Below, in pieces: positions 34,603 to 42,602 of a stretch of 64,000 nt of DNA. A program made the translations under genes and the position numbers. The notes below the pieces were generated by a model. It did no database searches, was not told the origin of the DNA, and saw only the letters and a list, made by a program, of their open reading frames with translations. Source of the stretch: CBDBFH01 sp965204775 (GTDB lineage Bacteria; Pseudomonadota; Alphaproteobacteria; JAPOUT01; G958296285); NCBI GenBank assembly GCA_965204775.1, contig CBDBFH010000029.1, positions 1 through 64,000 of the forward strand, given 5' to 3'. The first letter of the stretch is position 1. Each line of letters begins with the position of its first letter.

Positions 34603-34945
34603 GCGCAGGGACGCGGCCCGCAGGCCTGCGCCCTTTGTGATTCGCCCGGCGCTTCGCACGGCGGAAAACCCGGACATTGGCGCAAATCTCCTTGCGCGCC
34701 ATCCGCGCCTGCGCCAGCGAATAAGCCTGCTGAAGGCGCAGCATAAAGTCGGCATCCAGTCCAAACGCCTTCTCAATCCGCAACGCCATTTCCGCAGACA
34801 AATTCACCCGCCCGTTGACCATCGCCGAAACCGACTGACGGCTCATCCCCAAAATCTCCGCCGCCTGCTTGATCGAAACTCCAAGGGGCTTCAAAACCCC
34901 CTCCAGAATTATCTCGCCGGGGTGGCTTGGATCATACATCGGCAT
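34583..34945 (-). CDS. higA: HigA-type antitoxin (XRE family)
   Basis: A 120-aa DNA-binding antitoxin. The start PMYDPSHPGEIILEGVLKPLG and the helix-turn-helix SIKQAAEILGMSRQSVSAMVNG are typical of HigA. HigA neutralises the HigB mRNase and represses the operon. The C-terminal 25 residues or so (from RRAKRRANHKG) are encoded in sequence that belongs to the downstream edge of the Sel1 duplication, so the original stop has probably been lost. The ATG at 34943-34945 has AGGGAG 9 bases upstream and its own promoter. Confidence 0.88.
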   Translation of the reverse strand: MPMYDPSHPGEIILEGVLKPLGVSIKQAAEILGMSRQSVSAMVNGRVNLSAEMALRIEKAFGLDADFMLRLQQAYSLAQARMARKEICANVRVFRRAKRRANHKGRRPAGRVPALTSAAP

Positions 34946-34962
34946 TTTCAGTCACTCCCTGC

Positions 34963-35005
34963 CTTGCCCGGGCAAGTGTAAAGCGGAGGTTGACGCCTGT
35001 CAACC
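34963..35005 (-). promoter_or_regulatory. higA promoter with operator-like palindromes
   Basis: On the minus strand: TTGACA (34998-35003), exactly 17 bases, TACACT (34975-34980), the best sigma-70 match in the window. Two perfect inverted repeats overlap it: GGTTGAC-GCCT-GTCAACC (34988-35005) over the -35, and CTTGCCCGGGCAAG (34963-34976) touching the -10 and the start site. They are likely HigA or HigBA operators. Confidence 0.65.
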
Positions 35006-35007
35006 CC

Positions 35008-35298
35008 CTAGTGATAATCTTCGAGAGAGACGTCGTAGACGTCCTGTCCGTCAAAGCGGAATGTGACCCGCCAGTTCCCGGAAATCCGGACGCTCCAGAA
35101 ACCCCTTCTACTGCCCCCCAAAGGGTGAAGGCGGTAGCCGGGCAGGCCATCAAATGCATCAAGGGAGGTCATCTTATCCAGCAGGGCCAAAACCTGCTTC
35201 AATCTTTCGGCAAAGTCAGGGTTGATACCCTTCCGGCTCCCGGTCTTATAGAATCTTTCCAATCTCTTATTCTTATTGGCAAAGGTTTTTATGGACAT
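35008..35298 (-). CDS. higB: HigB/RelE-type mRNA interferase toxin
   Basis: A 96-aa RelE-fold toxin that cleaves mRNA on the ribosome. The family pattern is clear: KRLERFYKTGSRKGINP near the start, GLPGYRLHPLGGSRRGFWSVRISGNWRVTFRF, and the C-terminal DVYDVSLEDYH. It precedes higA, in the toxin-first order of higBA loci. The ATG at 35296-35298 is 15 bases from the nearest GGAGG. That ribosome site fits better with an overlapping seven-codon mini-frame, so toxin translation may be kept low. Confidence 0.88.
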   Translation of the reverse strand: MSIKTFANKNKRLERFYKTGSRKGINPDFAERLKQVLALLDKMTSLDAFDGLPGYRLHPLGGSRRGFWSVRISGNWRVTFRFDGQDVYDVSLEDYH

Positions 35299-35443
35299 TT
35301 TTGTCTCATTTCGCCTCCAAGAGGTTATTATTTATATATGTAGTGATAAGGACATTTTTGGACACTTATTCAGGCAAATTTTGCACTTTTTTTGCACTGA
35401 ACGTGCGGGCCTAAATTTCCTCACAGGCTGACAATCACCTCCT

Positions 35444-35743
35444 TCAACTAAAGATTAAACCAAGCAACGCAAGAATTAGCATAGGAATTCCTATTAGCAA
35501 AAATGCCCAAAATCCTATTACAAGGATGATAAAAATACCTGCCAAAATAAAGGGTAACAACAATGCCCCTAACACTGCCCCCAGTAATGCACCTCCAATT
35601 ACTCCTAATATTCCTCCACCAGAACCCCAGATTCCCCCGATAATCATGCCTATGAAAGCTCCGAAATCTTCGGCATCTCGATCGCCATTCGGTATCTTGC
35701 CCCTATCCATTCGCTTTGGCCGATTAAGTTTTCGTGCCTCCAA
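35444..35743 (-). CDS. Small glycine-rich membrane protein
   Basis: A 99-aa protein with a charged N-terminus (about 27 residues), then a long hydrophobic region with glycine-zipper spacing (GGIWGSGGGILGVIGGALLGAV) and a last hydrophobic stretch to the C-terminus, giving two or three membrane helices. It lies in AT-rich DNA unlike its neighbours. The TTG start at 35743 overlaps the tldD 3' end by 20 bases; ATG at 35710 would avoid the overlap and is about as likely. The family is unknown to me. Confidence 0.5.
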   Translation of the reverse strand: MEARKLNRPKRMDRGKIPNGDRDAEDFGAFIGMIIGGIWGSGGGILGVIGGALLGAVLGALLLPFILAGIFIILVIGFWAFLLIGIPMLILALLGLIFS

Positions 35744-37151
35744 CCGTCAACCCCGCAATCAGAAGACTCGGCTGGCCAACCCCGACCGGTACGCTCTGCC
35801 CGTCCTTGCCGCACGTCCCGATCCCCGGATCCAGCGCCATGTCATTCCCGATCATCTTCACCTTCGTCAAAACATCCGGCCCGTTGCCAATCAACATCGC
35901 TCCCTTTAACGGCGCCCCAATCTTGCCGTTCTCAATCCGGTACGCTTCCGTGCACGAAAACACAAACTTGCCGCTCGTAATGTCAACCTGACCACCACCA
36001 AAATAGGGCGCGTATATCCCACTCTTCACCGAACCAATCATCTCCTCCCGGTCATGAACACCGTTCAGCATGAACGTGTTCGTCATGCGCGGCATCGGAA
36101 CATGCGCATACGACTCCCGCCGCCCGTTACCCGTCGGCGCGCGACCCATAACCCGCGCATTCAGACGGTCCTGTATGCAACAACGCAAAATCCCGTCCTC
36201 AATCAATACCGTCCGCGACGCCGGAGTCCCCTCGTCGTCAATCGTCAATGATCCCCGACGGTCCGGCAACGTCCCGTCATCCACAACCGTCACTCCAGGC
36301 GAGGCAATCCGCTTGCCCTCCAGACCCGCAAAGGCCGACGTCCCCTTCCGGTGAAAATCCCCCTCCAATCCATGACCCACCGCCTCATGCAGCAAAATCC
36401 CCGGCCAGCCCGAACCCAAAACCACATCCATCTCTCCCGCAGGCGCTGGAACCGAACCCAAATTCACCAATGCCTGACGCAATGCCTCGTCAACCTGACC
36501 GCGCCAGCAACCCGGCTCTATGATCCGCCCATAACCATAACGCCCGCCGGAGCCGCTCATCCCAGACTCCCGCCGCCCACCGCCCTCAACAATCACCTGA
36601 ACCGAAAGACGAACCAAAGGCCGAATGTCAAAAACTACACCCCCGGAACGCACAATCCCCACAACCTGCCACTCCCCCGACAACGACGCGCTCACCTGCC
36701 TGACCCGGCTGTCACGACCCCGCGCATAGACGTCCATCTCGCGCAGCAGCGCAACCTTGTCCTCAAATCCCTCCCCCTCCAGAGGATCGTCCCCGCCATA
36801 GGCGCGCGCATTCGTCCGCCGCGGAGCCAAAGCCGCACCGCCCCCTCCGCCCCGCAAAACCGAACGAACCGTCTCCCCCGCCCGCCTCAGCGAACCCTCC
36901 GAAATCTCCGAACTATGCGCATAGCCCGTCCGCTCGCCCGAAACCGCCCGCAAGCCAACGCCGCTCGTCTCGTCAAAACGCGCCGTCCTGATCCGCCCGT
37001 CGTCCAGACCCACCGACTCCGAGCGCCGAAACTCAAAAAACGCCTCACCATCATCACAACCGCGCAACGCCTCGCCAACCAAACGCTCCACACGCCCCCG
37101 GTCCAGACCGTGACGCGAAAACAAAAACTCCTCCGCTCGCGCCCCCATCAC
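35724..37151 (-). CDS. tldD: Metalloprotease TldD
   Basis: A 475-aa TldD subunit of the TldD/E protease, which trims small peptides such as microcin B17 precursor and CcdA. The zinc motif HEAVGHGLEGDF (His-Glu-x-x-x-His) and the C-terminal region (TNTFMLNGVHDREEMI, then GGGQVDITSGKFVFSCTEAY) identify it as TldD and not TldE. GTG 37149-37151 or the adjacent ATG starts it and overlaps the stop of the upstream gene (GTGA). No tldE is visible here. Divergent from ctaC, a common alphaproteobacterial arrangement. Confidence 0.93.
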   Translation of the reverse strand: MMGARAEEFLFSRHGLDRGRVERLVGEALRGCDDGEAFFEFRRSESVGLDDGRIRTARFDETSGVGLRAVSGERTGYAHSSEISEGSLRRAGETVRSVLRGGGGGAALAPRRTNARAYGGDDPLEGEGFEDKVALLREMDVYARGRDSRVRQVSASLSGEWQVVGIVRSGGVVFDIRPLVRLSVQVIVEGGGRRESGMSGSGGRYGYGRIIEPGCWRGQVDEALRQALVNLGSVPAPAGEMDVVLGSGWPGILLHEAVGHGLEGDFHRKGTSAFAGLEGKRIASPGVTVVDDGTLPDRRGSLTIDDEGTPASRTVLIEDGILRCCIQDRLNARVMGRAPTGNGRRESYAHVPMPRMTNTFMLNGVHDREEMIGSVKSGIYAPYFGGGQVDITSGKFVFSCTEAYRIENGKIGAPLKGAMLIGNGPDVLTKVKMIGNDMALDPGIGTCGKDGQSVPVGVGQPSLLIAGLTVGGTKT

Positions 37152-37567
37152 GCCACCGATACCAAACGCCCCGGAAGCTGCGACAGATCAATCCGAACCC
37201 GCCGCGGCGCACATTGATACATCGGATATTGCACAACCTCCAAAGAACCCAAATTAAACAAAAACGTCCCATTAATCCGCCCAAACCACGAATCCCACTG
37301 CATAAACCGCCACGACTCCCAGCCCGGCGGCGGTGGACCAACAATGTCCTCAACCAGATGCGCATGAACCGCACAAAAACCCGCCACACACCGCCCCGGA
37401 TGATCCCGGTCAAAATAAGCCGCCGCCTCACCCAAAAGCACAGGCGTCTCCATCCCCTGCGAGCCCAGATGAACCCCGCAGGAAATCTGCCCGCCCAGAT
37501 GAAAATGAATCAGCGCCTCGTCACGCACCGCCAAGCCTCCGGCATCAAAATCCCCGCACGGCAACAA
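37148..37567 (-). CDS. Hypothetical protein coupled to tldD, 139 aa
   Basis: A soluble protein of 139 residues with many Trp, Phe, His and Gly residues (ESWRFMQWDSWFGRING near the middle). The stop overlaps the tldD start by four bases, so it is read as part of a tldD operon. The only possible starts are TTG at 37567 or 37564, with an in-frame stop directly before; an out-of-frame ATG lies 4 bases upstream. I do not recognise a family. An enzyme or peptide-handling partner of TldD is possible but only by position. Confidence 0.55.
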   Translation of the reverse strand: MLPCGDFDAGGLAVRDEALIHFHLGGQISCGVHLGSQGMETPVLLGEAAAYFDRDHPGRCVAGFCAVHAHLVEDIVGPPPPGWESWRFMQWDSWFGRINGTFLFNLGSLEVVQYPMYQCAPRRVRIDLSQLPGRLVSVA

Positions 37568-37602
37568 TCATACAGCCACCCGGCCCCGCGATAAAAGAGG
37601 CT

Positions 37603-37631
37603 TTGCCACAAACCCGCTTTTTCTGCTAAAA
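37603..37631 (+). promoter_or_regulatory. Candidate ctaC operon promoter
   Basis: TTGCCA (37603-37608), 17 bases, CTAAAA (37626-37631), followed by CACAGGAGACC and ATG 37669. The boxes resemble those proposed for 6S RNA in this window (TTGCTT/TAAACT). Confidence 0.35.
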
Positions 37632-37668
37632 ACCCACAGGAGACCCATTTCCATCGGCCACCAAAATC

Positions 37669-38496
37669 ATGCGCTCACGCCTTCTTTTCGCCGCCAGCCT
37701 GATTCTCGCCGCCTCCGCCGGTCCGGCTTCCGCTCAACCCGAACCCTGGCAACTCGGCTTCCAGAGCCCCGCAACCCCCATAATGGCCTGGGTCGAAAAC
37801 TTCCACTTCTTCCTCCTCATCCTCATCTCCGTGATCGTCGCCCTCATCCTCGCCCTCCTCGCCTTCTGCGCCGTCCGCTTCAACGAAAAGGCCAACCCCA
37901 AACCCTCCAAAACCAGCCACCATACCGGCCTCGAAATCGCCTGGACCCTCATCCCCGCCCTCATCCTCATCGTCATCGCCTTCCCCTCCTTCCAGCTCAT
38001 GCGCACGCAACTCGCCACCCCCCAGGCCGAACTCACCATCAAGGCCACCGGACACCAATGGTTCTGGGAATATGAATATCCCGACCACAAATTCGACTTC
38101 GCCTCAATCATGCTCGACCCCGAAGACCTCAAGCCCGGACAGCCCCGGCTCCTCGCCACCGATAACCCCGTCATCGTCCCCGTCGACACCAATGTTCGCG
38201 TGATCGTCACCGCCGCCGACGTCCTCCACGCCTTCTCCATGCCCGCCTTCGGAATCAAAATCGACGCCGTCCCCGGAAGACTCAACGAAACATGGTTCCG
38301 CGCAACCCAGACCGGAACCTTCTACGGCCAGTGCTCCGAACTCTGCGGCGAGCGCCACGCCTTCATGCCAATCGAAATCCATGTCGTCTCCAAGCCGCGC
38401 TTCCGGTCCTGGCTGCGCCGCGCCAAAAACGAATTCGCCCAAAACCCCGCACCGCTCGCCGCCGCAGCGGGCACAGCCGCAGAGGCCAAACCATGA
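37669..38496 (+). CDS. ctaC: Cytochrome c oxidase subunit II
   Basis: A 275-aa subunit II. It has a signal peptide (to PASAQ), two TM helices (residues about 40-62 and 85-110), then a periplasmic cupredoxin domain carrying the dinuclear CuA centre: His in ADVLHAFSMPAFG, the two Cys and Glu in QCSELCGERHAFM. It accepts electrons from cytochrome c. First gene of an operon running ctaC-ctaD-ctaB-small protein-ctaG-ctaE-surf1. Its stop overlaps the ctaD ATG. Confidence 0.95.
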   Translation: MRSRLLFAASLILAASAGPASAQPEPWQLGFQSPATPIMAWVENFHFFLLILISVIVALILALLAFCAVRFNEKANPKPSKTSHHTGLEIAWTLIPALILIVIAFPSFQLMRTQLATPQAELTIKATGHQWFWEYEYPDHKFDFASIMLDPEDLKPGQPRLLATDNPVIVPVDTNVRVIVTAADVLHAFSMPAFGIKIDAVPGRLNETWFRATQTGTFYGQCSELCGERHAFMPIEIHVVSKPRFRSWLRRAKNEFAQNPAPLAAAAGTAAEAKP

Positions 38497-40079
38497 GCAA
38501 ATCCGCCGAACACGGAATCCCCACAGGCTGGCGGCGCTTCGTCTATTCCACCAACCACAAGGATATCGGGACCATGTATCTGGTCTTCGCCATCGTCGCG
38601 GGGATCATCGGCGGCGGCATCTCCATCCTCATGCGCGCCGAACTCATGTATCCCGGCGACGGAATCCTCGGCGGCGACCACGCCCTCTACAACACCCTCA
38701 TCACCGCGCACGGCCTCATCATGGTCTTCTTCGTCGTCATGCCCGCACTCATCGGAGGCTTCGGAAACTGGTTCGTACCCCTCATGATCGGCGCGCCCGA
38801 TATGGCCTTCCCTCGCATGAACAACATCTCCTTCTGGCTCCTCCCCGCCTCCTTCACACTCCTGCTCATCTCCCTCTTCGTCCCCGGCGCGCCCGGCGGA
38901 ACCGGCGTCGCCACAGGCTGGACCGTCTACCCCCCACTCTCCACCTCCGGATCCCCCGGACCCGCCATGGACTTCGCCATCCTCTCCCTCCATATCGCCG
39001 GCGCATCCTCCATCATGGGCGCAATCAACTTCATCACAACCATCCTCAATATGCGCGCCCCCGGCATGACACTCCACAAAATGCCCCTCTTCAGCTGGTC
39101 CATCCTCGTCACCGCCTTCCTCCTCCTCCTCGCCATGCCCGTCCTCGCCGGGGCCATCACCATGCTCCTCACCGACCGGAACTTCGGAACTACCTTCTTC
39201 GACGCCGCCGGCGGCGGAGACCCCATCCTCTTCCAGCACCTCTTCTGGTTCTTCGGGCACCCCGAAGTCTACATCATGATCCTCCCCGCCTTCGGAATCG
39301 TCTCGCACATCATCTCAACCTTCTCGCGCAAGCCCATCTTCGGCTATCTCGGAATGGCCTACGCCATGGTCGCCATCGGATTCGTCGGCTTCATCGTCTG
39401 GGCCCACCACATGTACACCGTCGGTATGTCCCTCTCCGCCCAGGCCTATTTCACCTTCGCAACCATGATCATCGCCGTCCCCACCGGCATCAAGGTCTTC
39501 TCCTGGATCGCTACCATGTGGGGCGGCTCCATCAGCTTCAAGACCCCCATGCTCTGGGCCGTCGGCTTCATCTTCCTCTTCACCGTCGGCGGCGTGACCG
39601 GCGTCGTCCTCGCCAATGCCGGCGTCGACCGCGCCCTCCACGACACATATTACGTCGTCGCCCACTTCCATTACGTCCTCTCGCTGGGCGCGATCTTCGC
39701 CATCTTCGCCGGATGGTATTACTGGTTCGGAAAAATGACCGGCTACCAATACAGCGAGATCCTCGGAAAAATCCATTTCTGGCTCACCTTCATCGGCGTC
39801 AATCTCGTCTTCTTCCCCCAGCACTTCCTCGGCCTCGCCGGAATGCCCCGCCGATACGCCGATTACCCCGACGCCTTCGCCGGATGGAACCTGGTCTCCT
39901 CAGTCGGCTCTTATATCGTCGCCGCCGGGACGCTGGTCTTCGTCTACGCCATGGTCCGCGCCCTCATGGAAAGGCGGACATGCCCCGACAACCCGTGGGG
40001 GCCGGGCGCGCAGACGCTGGAATGGCTCCTCCCCTCGCCGCCGCCCTTCCATCAATACGCCACCTTGCCGCGCATGTGA
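38493..40079 (+). CDS. ctaD: Cytochrome c oxidase subunit I
   Basis: A 528-aa, 12-helix catalytic subunit of the aa3-type oxidase. N-terminus YSTNHKDIGTMYLVF is diagnostic. The heme a and a3/CuB ligands are seen in HGLIMVFF, the cross-linked His-Glu-Tyr site FFGHPEVYIMILPAFG, HHMYTVGM and the HFHYVLSLGAIF pair. The D and K proton-channel residues of the A family appear present. The start is at ATG 38493 (ATGA overlap with ctaC). Confidence 0.96.
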   Translation: MSKSAEHGIPTGWRRFVYSTNHKDIGTMYLVFAIVAGIIGGGISILMRAELMYPGDGILGGDHALYNTLITAHGLIMVFFVVMPALIGGFGNWFVPLMIGAPDMAFPRMNNISFWLLPASFTLLLISLFVPGAPGGTGVATGWTVYPPLSTSGSPGPAMDFAILSLHIAGASSIMGAINFITTILNMRAPGMTLHKMPLFSWSILVTAFLLLLAMPVLAGAITMLLTDRNFGTTFFDAAGGGDPILFQHLFWFFGHPEVYIMILPAFGIVSHIISTFSRKPIFGYLGMAYAMVAIGFVGFIVWAHHMYTVGMSLSAQAYFTFATMIIAVPTGIKVFSWIATMWGGSISFKTPMLWAVGFIFLFTVGGVTGVVLANAGVDRALHDTYYVVAHFHYVLSLGAIFAIFAGWYYWFGKMTGYQYSEILGKIHFWLTFIGVNLVFFPQHFLGLAGMPRRYADYPDAFAGWNLVSSVGSYIVAAGTLVFVYAMVRALMERRTCPDNPWGPGAQTLEWLLPSPPPFHQYATLPRM

Positions 40080-40083
40080 CCCC

Positions 40084-41031
40084 ATGAACGGGCCAGCCGC
40101 AGACCCCGCCCTGGACTCCGCCCTTATCGGAGAGGCCCCGGCCCGCGAAGCAGGCCCGCGCGAGTTCTTCGCCCTGATGAAGCCGCGCGTCATGAGCCTG
40201 GTTCTCTTCACCGGCCTCGCCGGAATGATCGCCGCCCCCGGCGCGATCCATCCGGTTCTGGCCTGCGCCGCCCTCCTCTTCATGGCCCTCGGCGCGGGCG
40301 GGGCCGCCGCGCTCAATATGTGGTATGAGGCCGACCGCGACGCCCTGATGCCGCGAACCGCAAACCGCGTCCTCCCGCAAGGGCGCATGGAGCCGGGCGA
40401 CGCCCTCGGTTTCGGAATCGGCCTCTCGCTCTTTGCCACCGCCGGAATGGCCGTCTTCGTCAGCCCGCTCGCCGCTCTCCTCCTCGCCGCAACCATCGCC
40501 TTCTACGTCCTCGTCTATACGGTCTGGCTCAAGCCGCGCTCGGCGCAGAATATCGTCATCGGCGGGGCCGCCGGAGCCTTGCCCCCGGTGATCGGATGGG
40601 CGGCGGCGGCGTATTCCCTTGCGCTGGAGCCGATAGCCCTTTTTGCGATCATCTTTCTCTGGACGCCTCCCCATTTCTGGGCGCTGGCCCTGTTGCGCGC
40701 CCGCGAATATGAAGCCGCCGGACTCCCTATGCTGCCCGTTACCGCCGGGCCGCGCGCAACCGCCGTCCAGAGCCTGTTTTATGCCGTCCTCCTGCTCCCT
40801 GCCGCCCTCGCCCCCGCCTTCCTTGGCGGCGCCGGGCCAATTTACGCCGCTGCCGCCGCCCTCCTCAGCCTCGGCATGATCGCCGCCGCCGCCCGCCTCC
40901 TCCATCGCTGTTGGCGGCGTCCGAACCAAATCGCCGCCCCGGCCCGCGCCCTCTTCAAATTCTCAATCCTCTATCTCTTCGCCCTCTTCCTCGCCCTTAT
41001 CGCCGACCGCGCCCTCTCCGGCTCGCTCTAA
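40084..41031 (+). CDS. ctaB: Heme o synthase (protoheme IX farnesyltransferase)
   Basis: A 315-aa UbiA-type membrane prenyltransferase that adds a farnesyl group to heme b for heme o/a. About eight TM helices. The first Asp-rich motif reads NMWYEADRDALMPRTANR. Start ATG 40084 lies 5 bases after ctaD. The stop overlaps the next gene's ATG by one base, so translation is coupled. Confidence 0.94.
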   Translation: MNGPAADPALDSALIGEAPAREAGPREFFALMKPRVMSLVLFTGLAGMIAAPGAIHPVLACAALLFMALGAGGAAALNMWYEADRDALMPRTANRVLPQGRMEPGDALGFGIGLSLFATAGMAVFVSPLAALLLAATIAFYVLVYTVWLKPRSAQNIVIGGAAGALPPVIGWAAAAYSLALEPIALFAIIFLWTPPHFWALALLRAREYEAAGLPMLPVTAGPRATAVQSLFYAVLLLPAALAPAFLGGAGPIYAAAAALLSLGMIAAAARLLHRCWRRPNQIAAPARALFKFSILYLFALFLALIADRALSGSL

Positions 41032-41201
41032 TGTCCGCCCCCGGAACGCCCCCAACCCTCCCGCGCTGGACGCAGCGCACACTCAAGCAACGCCGCGCCC
41101 GCGCCCTCGCCCTCGCCCTCTTCCTCGCCGGATTCGTCATCCTCATCGTGCTGGTGACAATCGTCAGGCTGGGTGGTAATGTCGCAACGCGGGCCATCTG
41201 A
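41031..41201 (+). CDS. Small cytochrome oxidase-associated membrane protein (CoxF/CcoQ-like)
   Basis: A 56-aa protein with a basic N-terminus and one TM helix (ALALALFLAGFVILIVLVTIV). A short membrane protein in this position, between ctaB and ctaG, is common in alphaproteobacterial oxidase operons and is probably an assembly or stability factor. It overlaps ctaB by one base and the ctaG start by 20-30 bases. Assigned by position and shape. Confidence 0.65.
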   Translation: MSAPGTPPTLPRWTQRTLKQRRARALALALFLAGFVILIVLVTIVRLGGNVATRAI

Positions 41202-41769
41202 TCCGCCGCCCGGCGCGCATGGGAGCAGAACCTTGAAAAACAATACGCGACGCACCGGCCTCATCTGCCTCGCCGCCGCCGGAGCCATGCTCGGCCTCTC
41301 CTTCGCCTCCGTCCCCCTCTACCGCCTCTTCTGCCAGATAACCGGATATGGCGGACAGCCTCAAATCCAGGCCGTCCCCTATCAGACCCCCGCCGAAAAT
41401 GCCCGCGAAGTCACTATCCGCTTCGACGCCAGCACCGCGAACGGCCTCAACTGGGAATTCGCCCCGGCAACCGAACCCGTCCGCCTCAAACTCGGCGAAA
41501 GCGTCACCGCAACCTATCGCGCCCGCAACCGCGATCCCCGCCCGGTCAGCGGATCGGCGACCTTCAACGTCACCCCACACAAGGCCGCCTTCTATCTTAA
41601 CAAAATCGGCTGCTTCTGCTTCCAGAAGCAAACCCTCGCCGCCGGAGAAGCCGCCGATATGAAAGTCATCTTCTCGGTCAGCCCCGCCATCGAACAAAAT
41701 CCCGAAATGAGCGACGTGCAAACCCTCACCCTCTCCTACACCTTCCACCCCCTGCCCGAAGACGGCTGA
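41179..41769 (+). CDS. ctaG: Cytochrome c oxidase assembly protein CtaG (Cox11)
   Basis: A 196-aa copper chaperone that delivers Cu to the CuB site. It has one N-terminal TM anchor (TGLICLAAAGAMLGLSFASV), then VPLYRLFCQITGYGG and the copper-binding KIGCFCFQKQTLAAGE (Cys-x-Cys). Start ATG 41179, or GTG at 41173 two residues earlier. Located before ctaE as usual. Confidence 0.93.
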   Translation: MSQRGPSDPPPGAHGSRTLKNNTRRTGLICLAAAGAMLGLSFASVPLYRLFCQITGYGGQPQIQAVPYQTPAENAREVTIRFDASTANGLNWEFAPATEPVRLKLGESVTATYRARNRDPRPVSGSATFNVTPHKAAFYLNKIGCFCFQKQTLAAGEAADMKVIFSVSPAIEQNPEMSDVQTLTLSYTFHPLPEDG

Positions 41770-41774
41770 GCGCC

Positions 41775-42602
41775 ATGGCCAGCGGACACGCCAATCACCA
41801 CGATTATCATCTGGTCGCGCCAAGCCCCTGGCCGGCCATCGGCTCCATCGCCGCCTTCGTCCTCGCTCTGGGCGCGATCCTGTTCTTCCGCGGCTTCGGG
41901 CCCTGGATCATGATCCTCGGCATGGCAGGCCTCGCCTACACCATGGCCGGATGGTGGCGCGACGTCGTCCTCGAAGCCAGACACGGAGACCATACGCCCG
42001 TCGTACAGATCCATCTGCGCTACGGAATGATCCTCTTCATCATCTCCGAAATCCTCTTCTTCGCCGCCTGGTTCTGGGCCTATTTCAACGCCAGCCTCTT
42101 CCCCGCCGACCCCGCTCAGGCCATGCGCACCGAACTCTTCGCAGGCGTCTGGCCCCCGCAGGGAATCAAAGTCTTCAATCCCTGGGACATCCCCTTCCTC
42201 AACACCCTGGTCCTGCTCACCTCCGGAACCACCATCACCTGGGCGCATCACGCGCTCCTCGAAGGCGACCGCGAAGGCCTCCGGCGCGGCCTCGCGCTGA
42301 CCATCGTCCTCGGCATCCTCTTCACCGCCCTCCAAGTCTATGAATACACCCACGCCGCCTTCGGCTTCTCCGGACATATCTACGGCGCAACCTTCTTCAT
42401 GGCCACCGGCTTCCACGGCCTCCACGTCATCATTGGAACCCTCTTCCTCATCGTCTGCTTCTTCCGCGTCCGCGCCGGAGACTTCACCCCCCAACAGCAT
42501 TTCGGCTTCGAAGCCGCCGCCTGGTACTGGCATTTCGTCGACGTCGTCTGGCTCTTCCTCTTCGCCTGCATCTATATCTGGGGGGCAGGCGCCGCCGCGT
42601 GA
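41775..42602 (+). CDS. ctaE: Cytochrome c oxidase subunit III
   Basis: A 275-aa seven-helix subunit III that stabilises subunit I and proton uptake. Recognisable by NHHDYHLVAPSPWP, HTPVVQIHLRYGMILFIISE with the conserved Glu in helix 3, and the C-terminal FGFEAAAWYWHFVDVVWLFLF. The GTGA overlap couples it to surf1. Confidence 0.95.
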   Translation: MASGHANHHDYHLVAPSPWPAIGSIAAFVLALGAILFFRGFGPWIMILGMAGLAYTMAGWWRDVVLEARHGDHTPVVQIHLRYGMILFIISEILFFAAWFWAYFNASLFPADPAQAMRTELFAGVWPPQGIKVFNPWDIPFLNTLVLLTSGTTITWAHHALLEGDREGLRRGLALTIVLGILFTALQVYEYTHAAFGFSGHIYGATFFMATGFHGLHVIIGTLFLIVCFFRVRAGDFTPQQHFGFEAAAWYWHFVDVVWLFLFACIYIWGAGAAA

